Positions 9,863 to 18,235 of a stretch of 64,000 nucleotides of DNA are shown one piece after another (the first letter of the stretch is position 1; each line of letters starts with the position of its first letter). This DNA is from Streptomyces sp. ITFR-21. Lineage in GTDB: Bacteria; Actinomycetota; Actinomycetes; Streptomycetales; Streptomycetaceae. A program made the position numbers and the translations under genes. Location of the stretch: positions 3,058,001 to 3,122,000 of the forward strand of contig NZ_CP134605.1 in the NCBI RefSeq assembly GCF_031844685.1, written 5' to 3'. The notes under the pieces are model-generated. The model was given only the letters and a program-made list of their open reading frames with translations, was not told the origin of the DNA and did not search any database.

Positions 9863-10432
9863 CTACCGGCCGAAGAGCTGGAACTCCCAGAGGGAGTAGC
9901 CGTACTGGGTGGAGCGGGTGGTGCCGTACATCCGGATGTAGCGGCCGGAACCGGTGAGGTTCAGGGTCTGGGTGCCGCCGGTTCCGGTGGTGGTGGAGTA
10001 AATCGAGGTCCACGCCGAGCCGTCGTTGGAGGTCTGGATCTGGAACGCCTTTCCGTAGGCGGTCTCCCAGTTGAGGACGGCCTTGCAGATCGTGTGCGCC
10101 GCGCCGAGCTCCACCTGCAGCCACTGGGGGGTCAAAGAAGGCGGACGACCAGCGGGTGCCGTTGTCGCCGTCGACCGCGCTGGACGCGGGGGACGCGATG
10201 TTCTCCGCCGAGGAGGCCGTCGCGGTCCTGTTCAGGGCGAGGTTGGCGGTGCCGCAGGTGCCGCCGCCCGCGGTGACGGTCCAGGTGAAGGTCGTGGTTC
10301 CGGTGGTCCCGGCGGTGTCCCTGGCGGTGGCGGTGGCGGTCGAGGTGCCGGCCGTGGTCGGGGTGCCGGAGATCAGGCCGGTGGCAACGTTGACCGACAG
10401 CCCGGCGGGCAGGCCGCCGAGCCGTGCGGTCA
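9863..10432 (-). pseudogene. 3' remnant of a secreted glycosidase or lectin: Ig-like plus F5/8 type C (CBM32) domains
   Basis: Reading leftwards, the frame gives a putative Ig (He_PIG-like) repeat ending (GLPAGLSVNVATGLISGTP), the linker TWTVTAGGGTC, then a discoidin/F5-8C domain (NLALNRTATASSAENIASP). At about 10130 a run of six C (five expected) shifts the frame in the middle of DPQWLQVELG. The rest of the domain follows in the new frame to a TAG at 9863. The catalytic part is gone and the fragment abuts the stop of the next gene. It resembles the F5/8C domain of the GH3 enzyme at 18236-21748, so it may be a fragment of a related gene. Confidence 0.8.
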
Positions 10433-12022
10433 GCCGCCGCGCGGAGCCGTGCAGTCGGCCGGGGGCGGGCTGCCGGTCGGCCAGGCGATTCCGACCAGCC
10501 GGGTTCCCCGTACGGCGGGGTCGAGGCGGATCACGGCGACGGCCTTGTCATAGGCGTTGCCGTAGTTGTCCAGGCAGATCCAGCCGCTGGCCCCCTTCAC
10601 CGGTGTGGTCCCGTGCAGGTTGTACCGGGCACGGCCCACCTCGTCGAGAGTGGGCATGCTGACACCCGCGTCAGCGGCCGTGCGGATCTCCTCGATGCCG
10701 GTCCACACCGAGTCGTACTCCAGGATCGTGCGCTCGTCGTCGAGGTAGATCTCGCCGATTCTGCTGCGGGTGCCGACGGGCTCGGCGGCTTCCTGCACCG
10801 CCTGGTCGAACTTGGCGTAGTCGGCCGCCGAGCCGCCGGTCTTCGGCAGGTCCGGCCGGTTCGACCACTCGCCCGGATACCCGAGGGCCGCGTACTGGAC
10901 GGTGATCCCCGACTTCTTCAGCTTCGCCCAGCCGAGTTCCGGGTCCCCCACCAGCACGGAGGCGTTGGAGCCGCTGATGACGGTGTACGGGTTCGCACAG
11001 GCGCGGTCGCCGAGCGCGTTGATGAACTGCCGCAGCTGGACCGGGCGCCCGGCGAAATAGATGACCTTGGCCTTGGACGCGCAGATGTTGGCGAGTTTTC
11101 CGGTGAAGACGTTCGAAATGTTTCCGGGGTCGTTGATGTCGTCAGGTGACTGGAACTGCTCGATGTGGGCGTCGGGGATCTGGCGTTCGAAAGCCTCCCG
11201 CAGCGTACGGATGTAGTTGTCCCCCGGCCGGGTGTCCTCCACGATCAGGGATTCCTCCGGGCGGGGGGGCTTGAAGAGAATGAGCGCGTTCGCCTGGTCA
11301 CTGTTGGTCGGAGCGACTCTGACCAGGTTGCTGAACCGGCCCGGCCGCTGACTGGTGTTGGCGAAGTCGTCCGCGGTGAGGGGGCCGCCGACCAGGGGGA
11401 TACCGTGGGTGTTGGCCAGGGCGGCCATGGCGTCGGCGGTGTCCGTGACGCTCAGGTCGAACCCGGTCACGACCCGGAGACGGTCCCGGCCGGAGCGGGC
11501 CATGGCGGCCAGCCTCGTGACGACCGGCCGCCACTGGCTGTAGGCCCGGCCGGGATTGGCCAGTACCAGGCGGATCAGCGGGGACTGCGAGTTGTCCTGG
11601 TGGTTGGCCCGCCACTGGGCGAGGTAGGCGCCCTGGACCTCCTCGCGGATCTGACGCTGCTCAGCCGCGCTGCTGGAGATCATGGGGATCATGAGCGCCA
11701 CCGTCGCGTACACGGTTTTCGGCGACTTCGTCTTCGTCACCCACCGGTTCTCCGCGTGGATGCGGTCGGTCACCTCGCGCAGGTAGGACGGTGCGTAGTC
11801 GTACGCGCCGTCGGTGACACCGACGCACTCGTGGTCGGGGCCGTACGTCGCGACTCCCGAAGCGCCCTTGCCGCACCCGGGGTGGTCCGGCGGTATCACG
11901 ACCGGGTAGACCAGCCAGGCGCTGACGCCGAGAACGGCGCTCAGGGCGATGGCCAGCACCGTCGCGAAGATCCGGCCCGGAGGCCACCGGAACCACTCGC
12001 GCAGCTGGTACAGGACTCTCAT
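10430..12022 (-). CDS. Membrane-anchored periplasmic-binding-protein-like receptor
   Basis: 530 aa. One N-terminal transmembrane helix (about residues 18-42) is followed by a type I periplasmic-binding fold of the branched-chain amino-acid receptor kind. Signs are LVLANPGRAYSQWRPV, GIPLVGGPLTADDFAN and FSNLVRVAPTNSDQANAL, then a second lobe with KVIYFAGRPVQLRQFINAL and NPYTVISGSN. It has no lipobox and no permease or ABC ATPase beside it, so it is unlikely to be a transport component. Its start codon overlaps the stop of the upstream NTPase gene (ATGA), so the two should be translated together and act together. A ligand-sensing receptor for the NTPase is the simplest inference. Confidence 0.7.
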   Translation of the reverse strand: MRVLYQLREWFRWPPGRIFATVLAIALSAVLGVSAWLVYPVVIPPDHPGCGKGASGVATYGPDHECVGVTDGAYDYAPSYLREVTDRIHAENRWVTKTKSPKTVYATVALMIPMISSSAAEQRQIREEVQGAYLAQWRANHQDNSQSPLIRLVLANPGRAYSQWRPVVTRLAAMARSGRDRLRVVTGFDLSVTDTADAMAALANTHGIPLVGGPLTADDFANTSQRPGRFSNLVRVAPTNSDQANALILFKPPRPEESLIVEDTRPGDNYIRTLREAFERQIPDAHIEQFQSPDDINDPGNISNVFTGKLANICASKAKVIYFAGRPVQLRQFINALGDRACANPYTVISGSNASVLVGDPELGWAKLKKSGITVQYAALGYPGEWSNRPDLPKTGGSAADYAKFDQAVQEAAEPVGTRSRIGEIYLDDERTILEYDSVWTGIEEIRTAADAGVSMPTLDEVGRARYNLHGTTPVKGASGWICLDNYGNAYDKAVAVIRLDPAVRGTRLVGIAWPTGSPPPADCTAPRGG

Positions 12023-14184
12023 GCGAAGGCACCCCCGGGTAACGCCAGATCGGGCGCCTGCACCCACCCCTCCAGCTGTTGCGGCCACTGGTTGTACGCG
12101 GCGAAGTAGACGTCCTGCGCGGTGTCCACGGAATGCGTGGCCAGCACGCCGATGCCCAGCGTGATCCGGTCGACCGTGGGCTTGTCGGGCACGGCCTCCG
12201 GGGCCGAGAGCGCCCACAGGTCGCGTACCAGCACGTCGATCGCCTGGTGGACGGGCAGTCCGTCACTCCCGCAGGCCGGACACCGCGCCGGGCTGCCGGC
12301 GGGCACCCGGCGGGGCGGCCGGGGGGCGGCGCAGACGAGGTTCAGTGCCGCCAGCCAAACGCGTGCGGCGCCGGCGTCCGAGCCCTGCCGGAAGAGCTGG
12401 TGCAAGGACCGGACGACGACGTCGCAGTCGCCCATCGCCAGCGCGTGGTGCAGATAGCGGACATCGCTCGTGACGGCGCCGGACTCCAGCGGATGGCGGG
12501 TGTCGAGCCGGTGCAGCAACTGCCGGTGGACCGCGTCCCAGGCCGACGGGGTGCCCCGCAACTCGTGCAGCAGCAGCGTACGCAGTGTCCGGTCGCCGAC
12601 GAACGGCCCGTCCGTGCCCGGCCAGGACGGCCCGCGCCAGTGGCCGAGCCTCAGGTACAGAGCGGTCGCGTTGGCGGCCAGCGGGCCGTTCCACTCCGGC
12701 GGGAAATTACGGCTCAGGTGGGCGGCGGCCGATGCGTCCAGGGCCGGGGAATAGTACGTCAGACGGCGGCGCGCGGCCTCCTCCGGTACCAGGAACCGCA
12801 GCAGCCGGGCGCTCGCCTTCGTACCGGTCCCCGGGCGGCCGTCGGCCGAGAGGTCCAGCAGCTGCGACGGATCGAGCGCTTCACCGCCCTCCAGGCGGGG
12901 CAGTGCCGCGTGGACCAGGGCGTGCGCGACGCCCGCGCGCCCGCCGCTCACCCGCTCCACCACCCTTACCAGGCGGGCGGGCGGCCTGCTGGCTCCGAAC
13001 ATGGCCCTGATCGCCGGTTCCCGCAACGGCCACAGGCCCAGGGACAACAGCCACGACTCGGGATCGGCGCCGCCGTCGGGGTCCGGCGACCGCCAGCCCG
13101 TGTGCCGCTCGACGGCGTCCGCCGAGGGGTGGGCGGCCTCGTCGCCCGCGGCGGTCAGCACGACGACGAGCTGGCTGGGGCTGTCGCCGGTGTACTCGTG
13201 GCGGGCCTGGAGCAGCAGCTCCAGGAAGTCGCCGCCCAGTCCGGCGGGTTCGGCGTTGTCGAGGAGGACCAGCGGGCGCTGTATGCCGTCGTATCTGCGC
13301 ATCGGTCCGTAGTGGGCGGAGACGTCGTCGAGGAGAGCGGCCACGAGGTGTCTGTGGGCGAGCAGCCTGCCGTTGCCCTCCGTGTCGCGGAAGTCCACGG
13401 CGAGGGCGGCGAGTTGGTCCAGCCCGTCGCCTGTCGGCGCCACTTCCCGGTCGGCCCACCATCTGCGGGCCACCTTGTTGACACGTCTGCCGAACAGGCG
13501 CTGCGTGAGGGTGGGTACGAGCGTCTTGGCGGCGGCGGCCAGCGACTCCTCTCCGGTCAGGGTGCCCACCCCGTCGATCACGGCTTCCAGTCCCGCCTGG
13601 ATGAGGCCGGCGGTGTTGCCGCGGTCGGCTGTCAGCTGGCCGTCCAGCCGTTGCAGCGCCGCGGTCCTCTCCTGCGGGGATCCGGCCTGCCATCCGCTGA
13701 CGGCCACCAGGCCGTGGATGAGGCGGGGGAACTCCAGAGGAACGCCGAAGTACTTCGGTCTGCGCCGCAGATCGTGCTCCAGGGTGTACAGCAGATCGGT
13801 CACGGGCGACGTGTTCGCCGCCTGGTCATTCGCGTCCGCGGCATCGGATCCGTCGGATTCCCCTCCGGCACCGGACGCCGAGGACGGCGGACCGCCCAAT
13901 CCGTCGGCGTCCGGCCCGCGCCGCTGCACGGTCCACGGCCGGGGCCGGCGCAGATCCGGACTGGCCAAATCCAGAAAAGACAGCGGAACGCGCTGCCGAT
14001 AGGCGTCGGCGAGGTCGGCCAGAACGGCGCTCTTGCCGGTGCCCCGGCTTCCGACCAGGAGGACGACGGGGCCGGCGTCCTGGTACTCCACCGACTGACG
14101 GCGGCCGTCGGCGCGGTACTGGATTCCCACCAGGCGGGGCACCAGCCTCCGCAACAGGGCGTCCCTGCCTTGTAATTCCGGCAT
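12019..14184 (-). CDS. Large P-loop NTPase of unknown function, partner of the receptor-like gene
   Basis: 721 aa from ATG 14184, chosen because GGGGGGTGG lies 7-14 bases upstream; longer in-frame starts lack a site. A Walker A motif (VGSRGTGKSAVL) lies near residue 45 and a Walker B-like strand (RPLVLLDNAEPAG) near 300. This layout resembles AAA/STAND-type ATPases that load an effector or receptor. The C-terminal third is helical, and a CPACG half zinc site occurs in PARCPACGSDG. No sensor, helicase or nuclease motif is seen. It overlaps the membrane receptor gene by four bases. An NTP-dependent signalling or conflict role is plausible but unproven. Confidence 0.65.
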   Translation of the reverse strand: MPELQGRDALLRRLVPRLVGIQYRADGRRQSVEYQDAGPVVLLVGSRGTGKSAVLADLADAYRQRVPLSFLDLASPDLRRPRPWTVQRRGPDADGLGGPPSSASGAGGESDGSDAADANDQAANTSPVTDLLYTLEHDLRRRPKYFGVPLEFPRLIHGLVAVSGWQAGSPQERTAALQRLDGQLTADRGNTAGLIQAGLEAVIDGVGTLTGEESLAAAAKTLVPTLTQRLFGRRVNKVARRWWADREVAPTGDGLDQLAALAVDFRDTEGNGRLLAHRHLVAALLDDVSAHYGPMRRYDGIQRPLVLLDNAEPAGLGGDFLELLLQARHEYTGDSPSQLVVVLTAAGDEAAHPSADAVERHTGWRSPDPDGGADPESWLLSLGLWPLREPAIRAMFGASRPPARLVRVVERVSGGRAGVAHALVHAALPRLEGGEALDPSQLLDLSADGRPGTGTKASARLLRFLVPEEAARRRLTYYSPALDASAAAHLSRNFPPEWNGPLAANATALYLRLGHWRGPSWPGTDGPFVGDRTLRTLLLHELRGTPSAWDAVHRQLLHRLDTRHPLESGAVTSDVRYLHHALAMGDCDVVVRSLHQLFRQGSDAGAARVWLAALNLVCAAPRPPRRVPAGSPARCPACGSDGLPVHQAIDVLVRDLWALSAPEAVPDKPTVDRITLGIGVLATHSVDTAQDVYFAAYNQWPQQLEGWVQAPDLALPGGAFA

Positions 14185-14649
14185 CGCTCGCCACCCCCCG
14201 GTCACGTTCGCTCCGCCGTCGGCATCCAGCGACGGGTTCATGAATGATAGGGCGTCAGGACTGCGCACGGGCGATGGTTCGTACAGTTGCTCCGGCTTTT
14301 CCGCTCAGCCGAAAAAGATGCGTTTCCAAGGCTGTTCGGATCACATGCGGACCAAAGAATTCCGCGCCCCGATGACTTCCCGACGATGTGCTGACCGCAA
14401 GCTGCCCGCGTATGCCCTTTGTGCCCACGGCCGCCGCGCCCCGACCACCCGCGTCCGCTCCCGGACGGCCCGCGCCGCGCCGCGCCGCGGGGATTGGACT
14501 CGCGGGACCGGCCGCGCCGAGGCGCACCGTCAAAGTCGCGGGCGGGGTACGGCACGGAGGTGGCTGCGCCCGGACCGATGCCGGCAGGACGGCGCGGGCC
14601 GAGGCAGGGGAGTGGAGCGGGATGCCGTCGTCCGGGGCCGCGGTGGGCC
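14185..14649. other. Intergenic region upstream of the NTPase operon
   Basis: It contains the promoter region of the leftward NTPase operon, with relatively AT-rich sequence around 14290-14380. No gene is supported. A GCGCC-rich simple stretch occurs near 14470-14485. Confidence 0.4.
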
Positions 14650-15120
14650 GGCAGGGTTCACCTCTGCTCGTGTCCGTCAGGTGGTGGCGCGGGCATGCCG
14701 TGCGGTGGGCCTGGACGCTGACGGGGCGCGCTTGATCCGGCTCGGGGAGAACGCGTTGTCCCGGCTGGAACGGCAGCCGGTAATCGTACGGATCGCGCGC
14801 GCGGCGGAGTACCTGGAAACGGTGCGGCGGGAGGTCCGTGTCCGCGGTGGCTTGCCGGCGAGGCGTTTCCTGCCGCGCGGGTCGTGGACGATGTCGAGCA
14901 GGCTCTTGTGGTGTCCGGCTGTCCGGTGACGTTCTGGCACGTCATCGAGGAGGGGACCGGGAGGCGTCGTACGGCGAGTTGGGCTCGGTGCTGCGCGACC
15001 TGCACGCGTTGCGGGCGCCGACGGGCCTGGAGCGCCCGCGCGTTGACGCCCTGCACCGTTCGGCGGCGCGGTTCGGGCGGGCGCTCGGCATCCCGGACGA
15101 GGACGAACGCCGTCGGCCCG
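14650..15120 (+). pseudogene. Aminoglycoside-phosphotransferase-family (APH) gene broken by two frameshifts
   Basis: Three frames together rebuild the N-terminal lobe of an APH-type kinase. ARLIRLGENALSRLERQPVI plus VRIARAAEYL is in frame one. WLAGEAFPAARVVDDVEQAL plus GCPVTFWHVIEEG follows after a shift near 14848. DREASYGELGSVLRDLHAL follows after a missing G in the run near 14955. The catalytic loop (HGD) and the rest of the C-lobe are absent. The intact relatives phosphorylate small molecules such as antibiotics or sugars. Confidence 0.7.
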
Positions 15121-15401
15121 CTTCCGGAACGGCCGGCCGGGGCGTCGGGCGCGGCGCCGCCCGCGCCCTTGCGGGGTGGGTGCGGAGGGCGGGACCGGCG
15201 CGGCCGGCCGGTGGGGAGGCCGGCCGCGTCTCGTGGTGGCGGCGATACGGGGCGGAGCGGTTCGTCCCCGTCAAGGGGCGGCGGGCGGGGCCGGTGTTCG
15301 TGGCAAGCGGCGCTGATCCCCGCCGAGTCCCGCGCTCCCGGCCGATCGGCTCGCCCGGACGACCGGTCCACCGTATCCGTCCTGGCCGGTGCGGCGGCCG
15401 G

Positions 15402-15992
15402 TCAGTGTGCGGCGCTGCGGACCGGTCCGGACCAGACGTCGATCACGACCTGGTGCCGGCTCGGGCGCGCCGCCGCCGTACGGCCCGCGTAGTCGCGGTC
15501 GACCTGTGCCGCCTCGGCGGCGCTCGGCTTGGCGTTGCTGCATGCCGTACCGGGGCCGTGGCCGGACATCAGCTCCGAGCAGGGGCCGGTGTAGTGGTCG
15601 GGCAGCCCGAGGATGTGGCCGGTCTCGTGGGCCGCGATCCGGGTCACGTCGTACCCCTCGTCGACCGCTTCCTGGCCCAGCCGCACCTGCCCCCTGCCGC
15701 CTGGGAAGATCGGCCCCAGCGTCGTCTGGGGCCAGCCGGGGGTCGCCACGTAGACAAAGTCGGCCGAGCCGGCCGAGGTGGCCGGCTGGAGGTGCACGTT
15801 GTGCACGGCCGCGTTCCAGTTCTGCACGCCTCGGGTGATCGCGCTCGCCCACTGCCCCGCGCGGCTGGCGTCGTAGGTCAGGGTGACCACCGCCGCGGTC
15901 GCCTTCGGCGCCGGCTGCGCGGAGGCGGCACCGGACGCGGTGCCCAGCATGGCCGGGATCAGTGCCGCCACGGCGAATATGCGCTTGATCAT
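15402..15992 (-). CDS. snpA: Snapalysin (M7 small neutral protease)
   Basis: 196 aa from ATG 15992 with GGAGG upstream; an in-frame ATG at 16121 would put a long non-signal leader in front. A signal peptide (MIKRIFAVAALIPAMLGTAS) is followed by a short propeptide and the catalytic domain with HETGHILGLPD. That is the HExxHxxGxxD zinc motif that defines the Streptomyces snapalysin family. Two cysteines (PCSELMSGHGPGTAC) form the family's disulfide. It is a secreted milk-casein-type protease. The LysR regulator that often sits beside snpA is not present here. Confidence 0.95.
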   Translation of the reverse strand: MIKRIFAVAALIPAMLGTASGAASAQPAPKATAAVVTLTYDASRAGQWASAITRGVQNWNAAVHNVHLQPATSAGSADFVYVATPGWPQTTLGPIFPGGRGQVRLGQEAVDEGYDVTRIAAHETGHILGLPDHYTGPCSELMSGHGPGTACSNAKPSAAEAAQVDRDYAGRTAAARPSRHQVVIDVWSGPVRSAAH

Positions 15993-16436
15993 GGGACTCT
16001 CACACCTCCCTGGCATCAGTTGCCCCGTGCGCCATAAGAGCACCATGCCCGGAGCGGGTTCACAAGTACGCGGCAGGCGGCGGGCGTTGTGGGCGCTCTT
16101 CGCGGCGGGGGCCGCGTCCACCGGTGGCCGGGGGCGGGGTGTTGCCGGCGCCCGCCGAGCGCGCCGGGGCCCGGACGACGCGCTTGCGCGGGCGCCGCCA
16201 TCGTCCCGGCCATCGTCCCGGCCACCGTCCCGGCCGACCGTCCGAAGGTGGCGCCGGGGTACCGCCCGCGTCTCGGGCGGGGGCCGACGGCCTCCCGGCG
16301 CACGTGCGCCGACAGCTCGGTCGTGAGCGGTGAGGGGGAGGACGGCGATGGGGAGGGCGGGGTGAGGGTCGCCGCGGCCCGGCCGCGTGCCGGGACAGCG
16401 GTGGTGCGAGGGATTCCGCGGGACGCCGGGTGCCGG
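15993..16436. other. Intergenic region between snapalysin and metallophosphoesterase
   Basis: It should hold divergent promoters. Three tandem 12-base units (TCGTCCCGGCCA type) lie at 16201-16236. The frame of the downstream phosphoesterase is open through this region, but its sequence is not protein-like before about 16437. Confidence 0.4.
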
Positions 16437-18071
16437 ATGATGGGTAAGGACGGTCGGACAGCGGATGTGAAGGGCGGCGCGGTGGCGGACAGCGAATCCA
16501 TCCGGTCGGAGGCGGACCTCCGGTCGGCCGGTGGCAGGCCGGAGAGCGTCGTGGCCGTCGAGCGGCCCGAGGCCGGGGCGGAGATCACGGTCGGATCGGC
16601 ACCCGTGCCGGACGGCGAAACCGGGGCCGAACCGGCACCTGCGGCGGATCCCGCAGCCGGGGACGAGTCCGCGCCCGCGCCTGTGCCCGCGCCCAACCCC
16701 GCGCCCAGGAGCGGATCAGCGCCGGCGCCCGACCCGACGACCGAGGCCGGTCCGACGACCGAAGCCAACCCGACGGCCAAGAACGGATCGGCCCCCGCGC
16801 CGGACCCCGGGACCGAAGCCGGGAGCGCGCGTCCCCGGCAATCCAGGCGGCGGCTGGGCGGGACCGTGGTCCTCCTCGTCCTCGCGATGCTGTTCGTCCT
16901 GCCGTGGTGGACGCTGTTCGCCTCCGGCGTGGACTGGCCGCTGCCGGTCTTCGTGGCCGGTACGGCCGTCTTCGCCGCCTGGCTGGTCTCCTTCCCCTTC
17001 CTGATGGCCGCGGGCCACGGGCACCGGCGGGCCGACCGGGCGGCGCGTGCCGCGGACAGCACCCTCGGGGCGGTCTGGGTGCTGTTCACCTGGTCGGTGC
17101 TCGGCGGCCTGGCGCACCTGGTGCTGATCGGGCTCGGCGTCGGCGGCGCCGACCGGGCCAGGGTCGTCGCCGTGGCCGTCGCCGCGGTCTCCGCCGTCCT
17201 GCTGGCCTGGGGGCACTACGAGGCCATGCGCGTACCCCGGGTGAAGCGGCTGGACGTGCACGTACCCCGGCTCGGCGGCGGTCTGGACGGGACCCGGGTC
17301 GTCGTACTGGCCGACACCCACTTCGGGCCGATCGACCGGGCCGACTGGTCGGCACGGGTCGCCGAGGCGGTCAACGCGCTCGACGCGGACGTCGTGGTGC
17401 ACGCCGGGGACATCGCCGACGGCACCCCCGCCCAGCGCCGGGGGCAGTCCGCGCCGCTCGGGACGATCCGGTCCCGGCTGGCGAAGGTCTACGTCACGGG
17501 GAACCACGAGTACTTCGGGGAGGCCCAGGGCTGGCTGGACCGTATGGCGGAACTGGGCTGGGAACCGCTGCACAACCGCCATGTCGTGGTGGAGCGCGGC
17601 GGGGACCTCCTCGTGCTCGCCGGGGTCGACGACGTGACCGCGGAGTCCTCCGGTCTGGCCGGGCACCGCGCGAACCTGCTCGGCGCGCTGGCGGGGGCGG
17701 ACCCGGACCGGCCGGTCCTGCTCGTCGCCCACCAGCCCAAGTACGTACCGCAGGCGGCCGCCGCCGGCGTCGACCTCCAGGTCTCCGGGCACACCCACGG
17801 CGGCCAGATCTGGCCGTTCAACTTCCTTGTGCGGATCGACCAGCCGGTGGTGCACGGCCTCAGCCGGCACGGCGAGCGGACCCAGCTGTACACCAGCCGG
17901 GGCACCGGCTTCTGGGGCCCGCCCTTCCGGGTCTTCGCACCGAGCGAGATCACCCTGCTCACCCTGCGGCCGGGCGCCGGACCGGCCACCGCGGACCGTA
18001 CGGGGGACGCGGCCGACTCGACCGCGGTCGGCACGGACTCCCCGGCGGGCACGGACGCCAACGCCGGCTGA
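16437..18071 (+). CDS. Membrane metallophosphoesterase (calcineurin-like, YkuE type)
   Basis: Start uncertain: ATG 16437 gives 544 aa, while GTG 16482 has a better AAGGG site. A low-complexity Ala/Pro/Glu N-terminus (about 130 aa) precedes three or four transmembrane helices (LGGTVVLLVLAMLFVLPWWT, then LPVFVAGTAVFAAWLV, VLFTWSVLGGLAHLVLIGL, VVAVAVAAVSAVLL). The phosphoesterase domain follows with all five metal motifs: LADTHFG, HAGDIADG, TGNHEYF, VAHQP and SGHTHGGQ. Family members are extracytoplasmic or membrane phosphodiesterases, some acting on UDP-sugar lipids. The substrate is unknown. It converges on the GH3 gene, with a shared hairpin between them. Confidence 0.85.
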   Translation: MMGKDGRTADVKGGAVADSESIRSEADLRSAGGRPESVVAVERPEAGAEITVGSAPVPDGETGAEPAPAADPAAGDESAPAPVPAPNPAPRSGSAPAPDPTTEAGPTTEANPTAKNGSAPAPDPGTEAGSARPRQSRRRLGGTVVLLVLAMLFVLPWWTLFASGVDWPLPVFVAGTAVFAAWLVSFPFLMAAGHGHRRADRAARAADSTLGAVWVLFTWSVLGGLAHLVLIGLGVGGADRARVVAVAVAAVSAVLLAWGHYEAMRVPRVKRLDVHVPRLGGGLDGTRVVVLADTHFGPIDRADWSARVAEAVNALDADVVVHAGDIADGTPAQRRGQSAPLGTIRSRLAKVYVTGNHEYFGEAQGWLDRMAELGWEPLHNRHVVVERGGDLLVLAGVDDVTAESSGLAGHRANLLGALAGADPDRPVLLVAHQPKYVPQAAAAGVDLQVSGHTHGGQIWPFNFLVRIDQPVVHGLSRHGERTQLYTSRGTGFWGPPFRVFAPSEITLLTLRPGAGPATADRTGDAADSTAVGTDSPAGTDANAG

Positions 18072-18117
18072 CCGGGCCGCGGCCCCTCCCGGAACGCCGA
18101 GGTCGGGGCCGGGACAG

Positions 18118-18161
18118 GCCGCCGCGCGGAGCGGGCGGTGGGACCCGGTCCGCGCGGCGGC
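18118..18161. terminator. Bidirectional terminator between convergent genes
   Basis: A perfect 12-base inverted repeat (GCCGCCGCGCGG at 18118-18129, CCGCGCGGCGGC at 18150-18161) with a 20-base loop lies between two convergent genes. Confidence 0.7.
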
Positions 18162-18235
18162 GTTGGTGGTCCTAGGGGTGGGGGCGGTCACGGCGCCCCG
18201 GCGGGCGGGGCACCGTACTCACCGGGTGACCGTGT

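Noticed and set aside
12079-14175. 698-aa plus-strand frame across the NTPase gene
   Set aside because: Shadow frame; the minus strand has Walker motifs and an overlapping downstream partner.
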